This document shows positions 27,727 to 37,346 of a stretch of 64,000 bases of DNA, piece by piece; the stretch's first letter is position 1; every line of letters starts with the position of its first letter. This DNA comes from Acinetobacter calcoaceticus. Its GTDB lineage: Bacteria; Pseudomonadota; Gammaproteobacteria; Pseudomonadales; Moraxellaceae. The stretch is from assembly GCF_016508255.1 (NCBI RefSeq), contig NZ_JADVKT010000001.1, forward strand, positions 62,001-126,000. The letters are read 5' to 3'. The notes under the pieces were generated by a model. That model did no database searches. It was not told where the DNA came from and was given only the letters and a program-made list of their open reading frames with translations. The position numbers and the translations under genes are program-made.

Positions 27727-28281
27727 TTAGACCTTCATCAATTCTGCTTCTTTCGCTGCAAGACGTTTGTCTACTTCTGCAACATATTTGTCAGTAATTT
27801 TCTGAATATCATCACCTGCACGACGTTCATCATCTTCAGAAATTTCTTTTTCTTTTAGCAATGCTTTGATATCACCCAATACATCACGACGAATATTACG
27901 AATCGCAACTTTTGCATTTTCAGCTTCATTACGCGCAACTTTTTGCATATCACGACGTGTTTCTTCAGTTAATGCTGGTAAAGGTACACGAATTGCATCT
28001 GCTGTAATCGGGTTTAAACCAAGATCACTTTCACGGATTGCCTTATCAATAGCTGAAACCATTGTACGCTCAAATGGCTGAACAATAAGTGTACGAGAGT
28101 CTTCGATACCCACGTTTGCTACTTGATTTAATGGCACATCAGAACCGTAGTAAGGAACCATCACACCATTTAAGATTGATGGGTGTGCACGGCCGGTACG
28201 AACTTTAGCAAACCCTAGCTCCAAAGACTCTAGAGTTTTTAACATGCGCTGTTCGCTGTCTTTTTTCAGATCGTTAATCAT
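27727..28281 (-). CDS. frr: Ribosome recycling factor
   Basis: 184 residues, the usual length. Motif [10 protein letters not shown] at about 26-36 and the second-half Arg-Arg-Asp / Asp-Asp-Glu-Arg-Arg patterns are typical. It splits post-termination ribosomes with EF-G. 4 bp before uppS and 85 bp after pyrH. Confidence 0.97.
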   Translation of the reverse strand: MINDLKKDSEQRMLKTLESLELGFAKVRTGRAHPSILNGVMVPYYGSDVPLNQVANVGIEDSRTLIVQPFERTMVSAIDKAIRESDLGLNPITADAIRVPLPALTEETRRDMQKVARNEAENAKVAIRNIRRDVLGDIKALLKEKEISEDDERRAGDDIQKITDKYVAEVDKRLAAKEAELMKV

Positions 28282-28366
28282 ATGATCTACCTTACTTATT
28301 TATTCAAAGATATATTTAACAAATTTAATTTAGCGCTAGTATAAAGAGCTTTCGGTAACACGTACA

Positions 28367-29095
28367 TTATTTAGTAACGCGCGTCCCTTCTTTTTCACCC
28401 ATTACTACTGACAATAACGCACCTGATTTATTCATATCAAAAACTTGCAATGGCACATTATGGTCACGGCACAAACAAATAGCCGTCAAATCCATAACAC
28501 CAAGTTTTTCGTCTAACACTTGGTCAAAGGTTAAATGATCATACTTGACAGCATCTTCAAATTTACTTGGATCTTTATTATAAACGCCATCTACTTTGGT
28601 CGCTTTTAAAATTAAATTGGCTTCAATTTCAATTCCGCGTAAACATGCCGCTGTATCCGTTGTGAAAAATGGATTTCCTGTACCCGCAACGAAAACACAA
28701 ACTTCACCTTGACTCAAATGACGGATAGCGTCACGACTTGAATAAGACTCTACCACCGTACCAATTGGCAATGCAGACATAAGACGAGTTCTGATATTAC
28801 GACGAACTAGAGCATCACGCATAGCTAGGCCATTCATCACGGTTGCAAGCATACCCATTTGATCGCCTGTTACACGACCAACCAGACCATCTTTTTGCAA
28901 CTGGCTACCACGGTACAAATTACCGCCACCCACAACAATACCCACTTGCACACCCAAGCCAACCAAGTGTGCAATTGAAAGGGACATATGATCTAAAACT
29001 TGGGCATCAATACCCATATCTTTATTACCTGATAATGCCTCACCAGATAATTTTAATAGAATACGTGAATAACGAGGGCTAATAGTTTCCGCCAT
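28367..29095 (-). CDS. pyrH: UMP kinase
   Basis: 242 residues. Leu-Lys-Leu-Ser-Gly-Glu-Ala-Leu at the N-terminus, Val-Val-Gly-Gly-Gly-Asn, and [13 protein letters not shown] mark bacterial UMP kinase. First gene of the block in this window; rpsB-tsf, its usual upstream partners, are replaced here by rimO 50 bp away. GGAG lies 9 bases before the ATG. Confidence 0.97.
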   Translation of the reverse strand: MAETISPRYSRILLKLSGEALSGNKDMGIDAQVLDHMSLSIAHLVGLGVQVGIVVGGGNLYRGSQLQKDGLVGRVTGDQMGMLATVMNGLAMRDALVRRNIRTRLMSALPIGTVVESYSSRDAIRHLSQGEVCVFVAGTGNPFFTTDTAACLRGIEIEANLILKATKVDGVYNKDPSKFEDAVKYDHLTFDQVLDEKLGVMDLTAICLCRDHNVPLQVFDMNKSGALLSVVMGEKEGTRVTK

Positions 29096-29145
29096 GACTT
29101 TGCTCCAAAACCTCTAAAACTGAATGCTCTTTAAATATATTTCGA

Positions 29146-30489
29146 TTAAACCGATTTAATTTTAATTAACTTTGCAAACAAATCGTATTCGTCCGCATCG
29201 GTAATTTCGACTTCCAACATATCGCCCGGTTGAATAGTGCTCTTATCGATATCTTCTACAAACACATTACCGTCAATTTCCGGAGCATCGGCATAAGAAC
29301 GTGCAACGGCAACAGGATATTCATCTTCTAAACTATCGACTAATACAGTCATCGTTTGACCAATACGTTTTTGCAATCGGGCAGCAGAAATTTGTTGCTG
29401 GACTTGCATAAAACGCTCGTAACGCTCTTGTTTGATTTCTTCTGGCACATGATCTGGTAAATCATTTGCCGTAGCACCTTCTACTGGTGAATAGGTAAAA
29501 CAACCTACACGATCAAGTTGAGCTTCAACCAACCAATCTAACAAAATCTGGAAATCTTCTTCAGTTTCACCTGGGAAACCTACTACAAAAGTAGAACGAA
29601 TCACAAGATCAGGACATTTTTCACGCCATAATTTAATTTTTTCTAGCGTATTTTCACTGTGAGCCGGACGCTTCATTAACTTAAGAATACGTGGGCTTGC
29701 GTGTTGGAATGGAATATCTAGATATGGTAGGATTTTACCTTGTGCCATTAAATCAATTACCGCATCCACATGTGGGTATGGATAAACATAGTGTAGACGC
29801 ATCCAGATGCCCAATTGGCCTAGTGCTTCACACATGTCGAAGAATTTTGTCTTAACAGGCTGACCATTCCAGAAGTCAAGTTTGTACTTAGTGTCTACGC
29901 CATAAGCAGATGTATCTTGAGAAATAACCAAGATTTCTTTTACACCCGCTCTTTTAAGTGCCGCAGCTTCTTCCAATACACTACCAACTGGACGAGAAAC
30001 CAAGTCACCACGCATACTTGGGATAATACAGAAGGTACAACGATGGTTACATCCTTCAGATATTTTTAAGTAGGCATAATGCTTTGGTGTTAAGCGAATT
30101 CCTTGTTCAGGAACCAAATCAATAAACGGATTATGTTTAGGCGGCGCTGGTACATATTCATGTACAGCTTCCATTACATCTTGATAAGCTGCTGCACCAG
30201 TAACCTTTAAAACGTTTGGATGCATTTGACGAATTTTATCTTCATCTTTACCTAAGCATCCAGTAACGATCACTCGACCATTTTCACTCATGGCCTCGCC
30301 AATTGCATCTAGCGACTCTTGTACCGCAGATTCAATAAAACCACAGGTATTAACAACTACTAAATCAGCACCATCATAATCTGATGCAACTTGATAACCT
30401 TCAGTCTTTAACTGAGTTAAAATTCGTTCAGAATCTACCAATGCCTTAGGACAACCTAAAGAAACAAAACCGACTTTGGGGGTCTTCAT
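29146..30489 (-). CDS. rimO: Ribosomal protein S12 methylthiotransferase
   Basis: 447 residues from the ATG at 30489, preceded by GGAG; a longer start at 30540 is not needed. An N-terminal MTTase domain (Ser-Leu-Gly-Cys-Pro-Lys; Asn-Thr-Cys-Gly-Phe; Thr-Gly-Cys-Leu) carries one cluster, the radical SAM motif Cys-Asn-His-Arg-Cys-Thr-Phe-Cys the other, and a TRAM domain ends the protein. It adds a methylthio group to an Asp of S12. Confidence 0.96.
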   Translation of the reverse strand: MKTPKVGFVSLGCPKALVDSERILTQLKTEGYQVASDYDGADLVVVNTCGFIESAVQESLDAIGEAMSENGRVIVTGCLGKDEDKIRQMHPNVLKVTGAAAYQDVMEAVHEYVPAPPKHNPFIDLVPEQGIRLTPKHYAYLKISEGCNHRCTFCIIPSMRGDLVSRPVGSVLEEAAALKRAGVKEILVISQDTSAYGVDTKYKLDFWNGQPVKTKFFDMCEALGQLGIWMRLHYVYPYPHVDAVIDLMAQGKILPYLDIPFQHASPRILKLMKRPAHSENTLEKIKLWREKCPDLVIRSTFVVGFPGETEEDFQILLDWLVEAQLDRVGCFTYSPVEGATANDLPDHVPEEIKQERYERFMQVQQQISAARLQKRIGQTMTVLVDSLEDEYPVAVARSYADAPEIDGNVFVEDIDKSTIQPGDMLEVEITDADEYDLFAKLIKIKSV

Positions 30490-30570
30490 GAATCTGCGCT
30501 CCACTTGAATGCGCGTATTGTATGTCTTTTCTTGGCTCAAGCATAGGTGGAAAGCCTACTCTTTGTGTAA

Positions 30571-30618
30571 TGCACCAAAATACAACCAACATTTGCACCA
30601 AAACCCATTTTTGCACCA
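30571..30618 (+). promoter_or_regulatory. Three NtrC-like half-sites upstream of ntrB
   Basis: TGCACCA occurs at 30571-30577, 30594-30600 and 30612-30618, all in the same orientation. NtrC dimers normally bind TGCAC(C/T)-N5-(A/G)GTGCA; three tandem half-sites at about 120-165 bp before the sigma-54-type promoter look like an enhancer with imperfect second arms. The same TTTTTGCACCAA occurs in the nirB control region (63269-63280). Confidence 0.6.
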
Positions 30619-30733
30619 ATTTAGATCATGTTATTATTTAAACTTGAGCTATCCGTTTTGATCAAAAGATATAAAGAACGATTTCAGCGCGTTTTTAAGT
30701 ACTTTAAAACTTTAAAATAACCCATAAACAAAG

Positions 30734-30751
30734 TTGGCGTATATTTTGCAT
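30734..30751 (+). promoter_or_regulatory. Sigma-54-type promoter of ntrBC
   Basis: TTGGCGTATATTTTGCAT has GG and GC spaced exactly 12 bases apart, as sigma-54 promoters require, and matches TTGGC-N8-TTGCA. It lies about 80 bp before the ntrB start. Confidence 0.6.
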
Positions 30752-30831
30752 CGTACATGTTCTATAACGGTGAAAAGCCGATAACCAATGAAGATGCCAT
30801 TGCGCTATTTTAAGACAGGAACGATTCGCTA

Positions 30832-31944
30832 ATGGATCAACACAACCCTATCGACTATCGCCTATTGGTAGACAACCTAACTACTGCGATTTTATTGATC
30901 GATAGTAATTTGAATATTTTTTATTTAAATTCAGCCTGTGAAGCACTATTTGACATTAGTTTGCTTCGTGCTTCAGGCCAACCCGTTTTAAACTTGCTTC
31001 ATGCCCCAGACGATACTTTTAATACACATGAGGCTTTATTAAACACCATAAAAACTGGACAACCTTATACGCGTCGAGAAGCTGTCATTAATGTCAACTT
31101 TAAAGACCTGCACGTGGATTACACAGTTTCTCAATTAAATGCAGGTAAAAGCTACCATTCACTACTATTGATTGAGCTCAATCCAATCGATCGCATGTTA
31201 AAGATTTCAAAAGAAGAAAATCTAGTTCAACAACATCAGGTAGCAAGACAGCTCGTGCGTGGCGTTGCACATGAAATTAAAAACCCACTTGCCGGTATTC
31301 GGGGAGCAACCCAGTTACTCGCTCGTAGTTTAAATGATAAAACTTATGCTGAATTCACCGATGTCATCATTAGTGAAGTAGATCGTTTAACCAACTTGGC
31401 TGATACCATGCTGGGTTCTAGACAACTACCAAGTTATGAAAATGTTAACGTACACGAACCCTTAGAACGGGTACGCTCTCTTATTGCAAACCAGACAAAG
31501 AAGAAAATTAAAATTATACGTGACTATGACTTGTCTTTACCCGATGTTAATGCTGATCGGGATCAGTTAATTCAGGTCATGCTCAACATTAGCGTAAATG
31601 CAATTCAAGCTATAACAGAGAATAAAGCATTTTTTATAGATCAGGAAGAACCTGAGTTAATTTTACGTACACGTATACAACGTCTTGTCACGATTAATGG
31701 TGTACTGAATCGATCTACCGTGCGGATTGATATTGAAGACAATGGACCTGGTATACCTGAAAGTATTTTAGAGTCCGTGTTCTATCCATTGGTTACTGGA
31801 CGAGCAAAAGGTACTGGCCTTGGCCTGAGTATTGCACAGAATATTATGCATCAACATAACGGAATGATTGAATGCCAATCTGTTCCTGGAAAAACTATTT
31901 TTAGCTTATATTTACCTTGGGAGTCAGACCGTGTCGCGAAATAA
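30832..31944 (+). CDS. ntrB: Nitrogen regulation sensor kinase NtrB (GlnL)
   Basis: 370 residues, soluble. PAS domain (about 8-120), then HisKA with the phosphorylated His in Val-Ala-His-Glu-Ile-Lys-Asn-Pro-Leu (His147), then the HATPase N-box Val-Asn-Ala-Ile-Gln-Ala and G-boxes Asp-Asn-Gly-Pro-Gly-Ile and Gly-Leu-Gly-Leu-Ser. It phosphorylates NtrC under nitrogen limitation. Overlaps ntrC by 14 bp. Confidence 0.95.
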   Translation: MDQHNPIDYRLLVDNLTTAILLIDSNLNIFYLNSACEALFDISLLRASGQPVLNLLHAPDDTFNTHEALLNTIKTGQPYTRREAVINVNFKDLHVDYTVSQLNAGKSYHSLLLIELNPIDRMLKISKEENLVQQHQVARQLVRGVAHEIKNPLAGIRGATQLLARSLNDKTYAEFTDVIISEVDRLTNLADTMLGSRQLPSYENVNVHEPLERVRSLIANQTKKKIKIIRDYDLSLPDVNADRDQLIQVMLNISVNAIQAITENKAFFIDQEEPELILRTRIQRLVTINGVLNRSTVRIDIEDNGPGIPESILESVFYPLVTGRAKGTGLGLSIAQNIMHQHNGMIECQSVPGKTIFSLYLPWESDRVAK

Positions 31945-33424
31945 AATATGGGTTATTGATGACGATCGCGCCATGCGATGGGTATTGGAAAAGACCTTTA
32001 AAGAAGAAGGATTTGACGTTACCAATTTTGAAGAAGCTCAAACTGCGCTTGAACGTTTACATCATGATGCTCCCGATGTCATCTTGACTGACATCCGAAT
32101 GCCTGGAATAGATGGTTTAACTTTTTTATCTAAAGTCAAAAACTCTCATCCAGATTTACCAGTGATTATTATGACAGCACACTCCGATTTAGAGTCTGCT
32201 GTTTCAAGCTATCAAACAGGTGCTTTTGAATATTTACCAAAACCATTTGATATTGATGAAGCCTTAGCCTTAGTCAATCGTGCAATCCTGCATATCAATA
32301 AACTACAACAGCAAGAAGCTACAAAAACAGCTTCACCTCTTCAATCGACCGAAATTATTGGTGAATCTCCGGCAATGCAGGAAGTTTTCCGCGCCATTGG
32401 CCGTTTATCTCAATCCCATATTACCGTTTTAATTAATGGTGAATCGGGCACAGGTAAAGAATTAGTCGCACATGCTTTACACAAGCACTCTCCGCGCCGT
32501 ACCAAGCCTTTTATTGCTTTAAATATGGCAGCAATTCCAAAAGACTTGATTGAAACCGAGCTATTTGGTCATGAAAAAGGTGCTTTTACTGGAGCAAACA
32601 CTCAACACCAAGGTCGTTTTGAACAAGCAAATGGTGGAACACTATTTCTTGATGAAATTGGCGACATGCCATTTGAAACTCAAACCCGCCTACTTCGTGT
32701 ATTAGCAGATGGTGAGTTTTATCGTGTGGGTGGACACATTCCTGTTAAAGTTGATGTGCGAATTGTTGCAGCAACTCATCAAGATTTAGAAAAATTAGTG
32801 AATGAAGGCCGCTTCCGCGAGGATTTATACCATCGTTTAAATGTGATTCGTATTCATATTCCTAAACTGGCCCATCGTAGCGAAGATATTCCTATGCTTG
32901 CCCAGCATTTTCTCGCACGTGCCGGTAAAGAACTTGGCGTAAGTCCAAAAATCTTACGTACAGAGACAACAGATTATATGCAACAGTTGCCATGGCCCGG
33001 CAATGTTCGACAACTTGAAAATACGTGTCGCTGGCTAACGGTAATGATTACTGGACGTGAAGTTTATCCAGAAGATTTACCTTCGGAGCTCAAACAGGTT
33101 CCATTACAAAAGAACAGTGATGCTGGACAGCCTGCTCCTTCATTTGAACGTATTTCATTGCATCATTGGGATGAACTACTAAATCAATGGGCAATTCAAA
33201 AGCTAAAAAATGGTGAAATGAAGATTTTGGACATTGCCACCCCAATGTTTGAGCGCACGTTAATTAACGCTGCTTTACAACAAACACGTGGTCGAAAACG
33301 TCACGCAGCAGAATTATTGGGTTGGGGCCGTAATACCTTAACTCGCAAGTTAAAAGAACTTGGAATGGACTCTGCTGACGATGATGAGGAAGATGAACAC
33401 AAGGTTAGCCAAACTGAAGCCTAA
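31931..33424 (+). CDS. ntrC: Nitrogen regulation response regulator NtrC (GlnG)
   Basis: 497 residues from a GTG at 31931 with GGGAG upstream; this start gives Asp54 as the phospho-acceptor, in family register. The receiver domain is followed by a sigma-54 AAA+ domain with Walker A Gly-Glu-Ser-Gly-Thr-Gly-Lys-Glu and the Gly-Ala-Phe-Thr-Gly-Ala loop, and a Fis-type helix-turn-helix at the end. It activates sigma-54 promoters of nitrogen genes, probably including ntrBC itself and nirB here. Confidence 0.96.
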   Translation: MSRNKIWVIDDDRAMRWVLEKTFKEEGFDVTNFEEAQTALERLHHDAPDVILTDIRMPGIDGLTFLSKVKNSHPDLPVIIMTAHSDLESAVSSYQTGAFEYLPKPFDIDEALALVNRAILHINKLQQQEATKTASPLQSTEIIGESPAMQEVFRAIGRLSQSHITVLINGESGTGKELVAHALHKHSPRRTKPFIALNMAAIPKDLIETELFGHEKGAFTGANTQHQGRFEQANGGTLFLDEIGDMPFETQTRLLRVLADGEFYRVGGHIPVKVDVRIVAATHQDLEKLVNEGRFREDLYHRLNVIRIHIPKLAHRSEDIPMLAQHFLARAGKELGVSPKILRTETTDYMQQLPWPGNVRQLENTCRWLTVMITGREVYPEDLPSELKQVPLQKNSDAGQPAPSFERISLHHWDELLNQWAIQKLKNGEMKILDIATPMFERTLINAALQQTRGRKRHAAELLGWGRNTLTRKLKELGMDSADDDEEDEHKVSQTEA

Positions 33425-33443
33425 AAAACTTACCAACTAAATT

Positions 33444-33478
33444 TAAAGCGGCTAAGAATGTCTTAACCGCTTTATTTT
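33444..33478 (+). terminator. Terminator after ntrC
   Basis: AAAGCGG and CCGCTTT arms with inner pairing, then ATTTTTATT. Plausible rho-independent site. Confidence 0.7.
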
Positions 33479-33676
33479 TATTAAATTTAAAAATAAACAT
33501 CAGGTTACATCATTAAATTATTTCAAAACTCGCCCTAAGTTTATATTTTCTATTCGTTTATTTTTTAAATTATGTGCTTACTGTTCAGCAGATGACCTAA
33601 AAAAATAGTGAAGACCATCCTTAAAGATAGTTTTGCTATACTAAACAAGCAAAGTTAACCGTTGTTATAAAATTTT

Positions 33677-34330
33677 ATGCATGATTCCGTCCTTGACTCA
33701 CATCATTCAGTATGTGAGAAACCCCAAACACGCAGAGGTATAGAACGTCGCTTAGCTCTATTGCTAAGCGCAACCGAGCTGTTTTTGGATAAAGGATATG
33801 AAGCCGTTTCTCTTGATGACATTGTTAATCATGCTGGCGGCTCAAAAGCTTCTATCTACAAATATTTTGGCAATAAAGATGGCTTATTTACCGCAATTTG
33901 CGATTATCGCCGTGAAATGTTCTTTAAAGATATTTGTGTACCATTTCAACCTTCCCAAACATCATTACGCAACTATTTAATTCAAACACTTATTCGTTTT
34001 TATACTCATATTATTCAACCCGAACATATCGCTTTTTTACGGTTGGTTATCGAACAAACACAATACAATGCAACTTTGAGCAAATACCTATATGAAAAAT
34101 GTGCTCAAGATGTACAAAATACAATTGCTCAGGCACTTCTAATTTCCCATCAAGCTGAAGAAATTCTTTGCACATCTCCAGATCATTCATCACTCATGTA
34201 TTTTGGAATTTTACGTGACATAGAATGGCGCATGATTATGGGGATGCCTCTACCACCTACTGAGGAAGAAGTAATTGATTATATTAACTATTGTGTTGAT
34301 GTTTTCTTGAGGGGCCATCATAAAATCTAA
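33677..34330 (+). CDS. TetR-family transcriptional regulator
   Basis: 217 residues. The helix-turn-helix is Leu-Phe-Leu-Asp-Lys-Gly-Tyr-Glu-Ala-Val-Ser-Leu-Asp-Asp-Ile-Val, then Gly-Gly-Ser-Lys-Ala-Ser-Ile-Tyr-Lys-Tyr-Phe-Gly-Asn-Lys-Asp (about 25-70). The C-terminal ligand domain is unspecific. Preceded and followed by unrelated genes, so its target cannot be named from context. Confidence 0.88.
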   Translation: MHDSVLDSHHSVCEKPQTRRGIERRLALLLSATELFLDKGYEAVSLDDIVNHAGGSKASIYKYFGNKDGLFTAICDYRREMFFKDICVPFQPSQTSLRNYLIQTLIRFYTHIIQPEHIAFLRLVIEQTQYNATLSKYLYEKCAQDVQNTIAQALLISHQAEEILCTSPDHSSLMYFGILRDIEWRMIMGMPLPPTEEEVIDYINYCVDVFLRGHHKI

Positions 34331-34335
34331 TTCTT

Positions 34336-34363
34336 TTGCATTTTAAAATGCTTATAGTATAGT
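34336..34363 (+). promoter_or_regulatory. Sigma-70-type promoter of argF
   Basis: TTGCAT (34336-34341), 16-bp spacer, TATAGT (34358-34363), about 80 bp before argF. Confidence 0.6.
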
Positions 34364-34393
34364 AGACTTCTTTTTTCCCACATCCACCCAGCC

Positions 34394-34428
34394 AACAACA
34401 GATAATTGTTGTTTTTCATAACAATTAT
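34394..34428 (+). promoter_or_regulatory. Alternative hairpins in argF leader
   Basis: Arm GTT at 34408-34410 is shared by two structures. Hairpin A: AACAAC (34394-34399) with GTTGTT (34408-34413), followed by T-run, terminator-like but AT-rich. Hairpin B: ATAATTGTT (34402-34410) with AACAATTAT (34420-34428), 9 bp, ending just before the GGAG ribosome site. They cannot form together. Confidence 0.45.
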
Positions 34429-34442
34429 TATGGAGTAGCTAC

Positions 34443-35363
34443 ATGGCTCTAAGACATTTCCTGACTTTACGTGATTTATCCACTCTAGAACTTAATCGCA
34501 TTTTAGAACGCGCAAGCGAGCTTAAAAAAATGCAGCATGACAATAAGGTATACCAACCTTTTGTCGGTAAAGTATTGGGAATGATTTTTGAGAAATCAAG
34601 CACGCGTACACGAATCTCTTTTGAAGCAGGCATTAATCAATTTGGCGGTAGCGCGATTTTCTTATCACCTCGCGATACGCAACTGGGTCGTGGTGAACCA
34701 ATTGAAGACTCAGCACGTGTAATTTCAAGTATGCTTGATATTGTGATGATTCGTACTTTCAGTCATGACATTGTTGAACGTTTTGCATCATATTCAAAAG
34801 TTCCCGTTATTAATGGTTTGACAGACGACCATCACCCTTGCCAGCTACTTGCCGATTTACAAACTTATATTGAACACCGCGGCAGCATTAAAGGTAAAAC
34901 TATTGCTTGGATTGGTGATGGCAATAATATGTGTAATTCATATATTCAAGCTGCACACATGATGAGTTTTAAACTTAAAATTGCATCGCCAAAAGGATAT
35001 GAGCCTAAAGCTGAATTTTTAGCAGAGTTTGGCCATTGTGTCGAAGTTTTTGACAATGTAGAAGATGCTGCCGTAAATGCTGACCTCATTGTGACAGATG
35101 TATGGGCAAGCATGGGACAAGAAGAAGAACAGAAGCTTCGTGAAAAAGCCTTTGCTCCTTTTCAGGTCAATGAAAAATTAATGGGACTTGCGCATCCTGA
35201 ATGTTTATTCATGCACTGTTTGCCAGCACATCGCGGCGAAGAAATCTCTGAAACCATGCTGGACCATAAAAATGCAGTGGTCTGGGATGAAGCGGAAAAC
35301 CGCCTACATGCGCAAAAAGCTTTAGTAGAATTTTTATTGAATGAAAATCTAAAAAAAGCTTAA
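34443..35363 (+). CDS. argF: Ornithine carbamoyltransferase
   Basis: 306 residues. Carbamoyl phosphate motif Ser-Thr-Arg-Thr-Arg at 53-57, His-Pro-Cys-Gln near 130, ornithine loop Ser-Met-Gly (Ala-Ser-Met-Gly-Gln), and the catalytic His-Cys-Leu-Pro near 260. It forms citrulline in arginine synthesis. GGAG precedes the ATG. Single gene with its own promoter and terminator. Confidence 0.97.
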   Translation: MALRHFLTLRDLSTLELNRILERASELKKMQHDNKVYQPFVGKVLGMIFEKSSTRTRISFEAGINQFGGSAIFLSPRDTQLGRGEPIEDSARVISSMLDIVMIRTFSHDIVERFASYSKVPVINGLTDDHHPCQLLADLQTYIEHRGSIKGKTIAWIGDGNNMCNSYIQAAHMMSFKLKIASPKGYEPKAEFLAEFGHCVEVFDNVEDAAVNADLIVTDVWASMGQEEEQKLREKAFAPFQVNEKLMGLAHPECLFMHCLPAHRGEEISETMLDHKNAVVWDEAENRLHAQKALVEFLLNENLKKA

Positions 35364-35375
35364 CTATTTAGATAA

Positions 35376-35406
35376 AAACAGCATCTTTATGGTGCTGTTT
35401 TTTATT
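35376..35406 (+). terminator. Terminator after argF
   Basis: AACAGCAtc and GgTGCTGTT arms around TTTAT, then T6. Confidence 0.85.
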
Positions 35407-35502
35407 TTATAAGACTTGTACTCTTCCAGTTAATTATTTTTAAAATTTTGATAACGTTGTCGAATATATAAGCAGGCTGTATTTCAACTATTCCCTAGAA
35501 TC

Positions 35503-35520
35503 GTGTATAACATTGTACAC
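35503..35520. promoter_or_regulatory. Operator-like inverted repeat
   Basis: GTGTATAACATTGTACAC: 5-bp arms GTGTA and TACAC around 8 bp, 33 bp before the phosphatase-like gene and overlapping where its promoter should be. TetR- or GntR-like proteins use such sites; the binder is unknown. Confidence 0.4.
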
Positions 35521-35553
35521 AATAAGCTAAGCCTACTCTTGTAGAGTGCGATC

Positions 35554-36078
35554 ATGACAACCCTTGAACAATCATTATCTCAAATTCCCGCATTTTCGAT
35601 GATTCACGAACATTTATTTTGTTCAGCCCAACCTTCAGTTGAACAACTGAAATTGATTAAGGAATATGGTTGTAGCACAGTCATTAATCTCACCTTAAGT
35701 AATGCCCCAAACCATATTGAGAATGAAGACCGTATTTGTTTAGATATTGGTTTAAATTACATCCACATTCCAATTGACTGGGAAACTCCCTCTGCCGGGC
35801 AATGTTTACTCGTGCTCGATCTTATTGATCACTTGGTTCAAAATGAAATTGTTTGGGTACATTGTTCTAAAAACGACCGCTCAAGTTGTCTAATGTATGT
35901 TTACAGACAGTTTTATATGAATATGGACATGCCTACTTCTCAAAATTTACTACACGAAATTTGGGAACCTAATGAAACTTGGACAGGGCTTATTCATAGT
36001 ATTACCTTACAGTTACAAGGCCGTAAGGCAACTCTCGAGCTTCAACAGTCTTTGCAACAGGCCGATCACTTAGTGTGA
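35554..36078 (+). CDS. Protein tyrosine phosphatase-like protein
   Basis: 174 residues of dual-specificity phosphatase-like fold: Ser-Ala-Gln-Pro-Ser near residue 25, Val-Ile-Asn-Leu-Thr, and the P-loop His-Cys-Ser-Lys-Asn-Asp-Arg-Ser-Ser near 108. Standard PTPs have Cys-x5-Arg; here Cys and Arg are separated by four residues, as in some bacterial relatives, so classical phosphatase activity is uncertain. It overlaps the convergent ispF end by 13 bp. An inverted repeat lies upstream. Confidence 0.65.
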   Translation: MTTLEQSLSQIPAFSMIHEHLFCSAQPSVEQLKLIKEYGCSTVINLTLSNAPNHIENEDRICLDIGLNYIHIPIDWETPSAGQCLLVLDLIDHLVQNEIVWVHCSKNDRSSCLMYVYRQFYMNMDMPTSQNLLHEIWEPNETWTGLIHSITLQLQGRKATLELQQSLQQADHLV

Positions 36079-36557
36079 TAAGAGACGAGTACTGTTGCTG
36101 TAGCTAAAATACCCTCTTGACGACCGGTAAACCCGAGTTTTTCGGTTGTCGTTGCTTTAATACTGATTTGATTAATATCTACATTTAAAACATCAGCAAT
36201 GCTTTGACGCATCTCTAAATTATGCTTAGCTAATTTAGGGCGCTCACAAGCCACCGTAATATCAGCATTATTTAACTGATAACCGCGGTCCAATATTAAT
36301 TGGTAAACATGCTTTAACAATACTCGGCTATCTGCGCCCTTAAATTCTGGGTCTGTGTCAGGAAAATGTTGTCCAATATCTCCGAGTGCCAAGGCACCTA
36401 ACAAAGCATCACATAAGGCATGGAGCACCACATCACCATCAGAGTGTGCTTTCAAGCCATGTGTATGTGGAATTTGAATGCCAGCCAATGTAACGAAGTC
36501 CCCCGCCTCAAAGGCATGCACATCCATTCCTTGTCCAATGCGAATTTGAGCAACCAT
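36066..36557 (-). CDS. ispF: 2-C-methyl-D-erythritol 2,4-cyclodiphosphate synthase
   Basis: 163 residues from the ATG at 36557, which has GGAAGG about 9 bases upstream; an earlier ATG at 36575 lacks one. Metal-binding Gly-Met-Asp-Val-His-Ala-Phe, His-Ser-Asp-Gly-Asp-Val, and Asn-Ala-Asp are intact. MEP pathway, same route as dxr earlier in the window. Confidence 0.96.
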   Translation of the reverse strand: MVAQIRIGQGMDVHAFEAGDFVTLAGIQIPHTHGLKAHSDGDVVLHALCDALLGALALGDIGQHFPDTDPEFKGADSRVLLKHVYQLILDRGYQLNNADITVACERPKLAKHNLEMRQSIADVLNVDINQISIKATTTEKLGFTGRQEGILATATVLVSYHTK

Positions 36558-36656
36558 ATAACTATTACCTTCCATAAAAACTTAAGAAATCTTGTATTCA
36601 GCCTTTCTGTTTCGCTATAGTACACTTAGCAAAGTAGACTGAAAGTATAAGCGATC

Positions 36657-37301
36657 ATGCTGTCTAATACTGATATGAATCAATTGAAAAGATTAAGTTT
36701 TGCCGTGACATTGAGTTGTTTCTGTTCACCTCTTGTCTTTGCAGAATCAATAGACTGCTCTAATAGTGGAGCTGAGCTTAAAATCTGCTCAAAAACATTT
36801 AGTGAATCGAGAAAACAACTCAATAATAAATATCTTTCTGCATATTTAGTTACTGATGCCCCCTTACAGCTTTTACAGGATACGCAAAAGTTATGGTCTA
36901 AACACACTGAGCAATGCAAGAGTAATACATGCATTCAACAACAGTTTGATTTACGTACTGATGACCTAAATTTTTATGCATCACTTAAGCAAACACTTAC
37001 CCAACATTATCTTAAGTTTGAAAATGGACGCATAGCAGCGCAGCCTGTTCATATTCAAGTCCATCAGCTCGCAAAAGATAAAATCAAGATTGAAGGAATA
37101 GCATACCGCAATCCAAATAACCGTAAAGAAACTCAAACAATTTCTTTAATGGCCTATAGTTCACCTGAACAAAAAAGTGAAATTTTAGACAATGAACATA
37201 ACTGTAAATATCAGTTTAATTTTCAAAAAGCTTTACTGAATGTGAAAACCCAACAAAAAGGCTGTGAGCGTTTTAGCGGAATCTACCGATTATATGATTA
37301 A
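36657..37301 (+). CDS. Secreted LprI-like protein
   Basis: 214 residues. Signal peptide with Val-Phe-Ala cleavage near residue 29; start may alternatively be the ATG six codons later. The following segment (Ile-Asp-Cys, Leu-Lys-Ile-Cys, Leu-Asn-Asn-Lys-Tyr, Leu-Trp-x(6)-Cys) fits the LprI/DUF1311 pattern with paired Cys found in lysozyme-inhibitor-like proteins. The C-terminal half has two more Cys (Asn-Cys-Lys-Tyr, Gly-Cys-Glu-Arg) and is not recognised. Periplasmic; function only suggested by the family. Confidence 0.6.
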   Translation: MLSNTDMNQLKRLSFAVTLSCFCSPLVFAESIDCSNSGAELKICSKTFSESRKQLNNKYLSAYLVTDAPLQLLQDTQKLWSKHTEQCKSNTCIQQQFDLRTDDLNFYASLKQTLTQHYLKFENGRIAAQPVHIQVHQLAKDKIKIEGIAYRNPNNRKETQTISLMAYSSPEQKSEILDNEHNCKYQFNFQKALLNVKTQQKGCERFSGIYRLYD

Positions 37302-37311
37302 TACGTGAAAT

Positions 37312-37341
37312 AAAAGCCAGTGTTTAAACACTGGCTTTTTT
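37312..37341. terminator. Bidirectional terminator
   Basis: AAAGCCAGTG and CACTGGCTTT arms with TTTAAA at the centre, A-run and T-run on either side. It serves two convergent genes. Confidence 0.92.
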
Positions 37342-37346
37342 AATTT

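Noticed and set aside
29146..30540. Longer rimO start at 30540
   Set aside because: The ATG at 30489 gives the standard N-terminus and has GGAG upstream.
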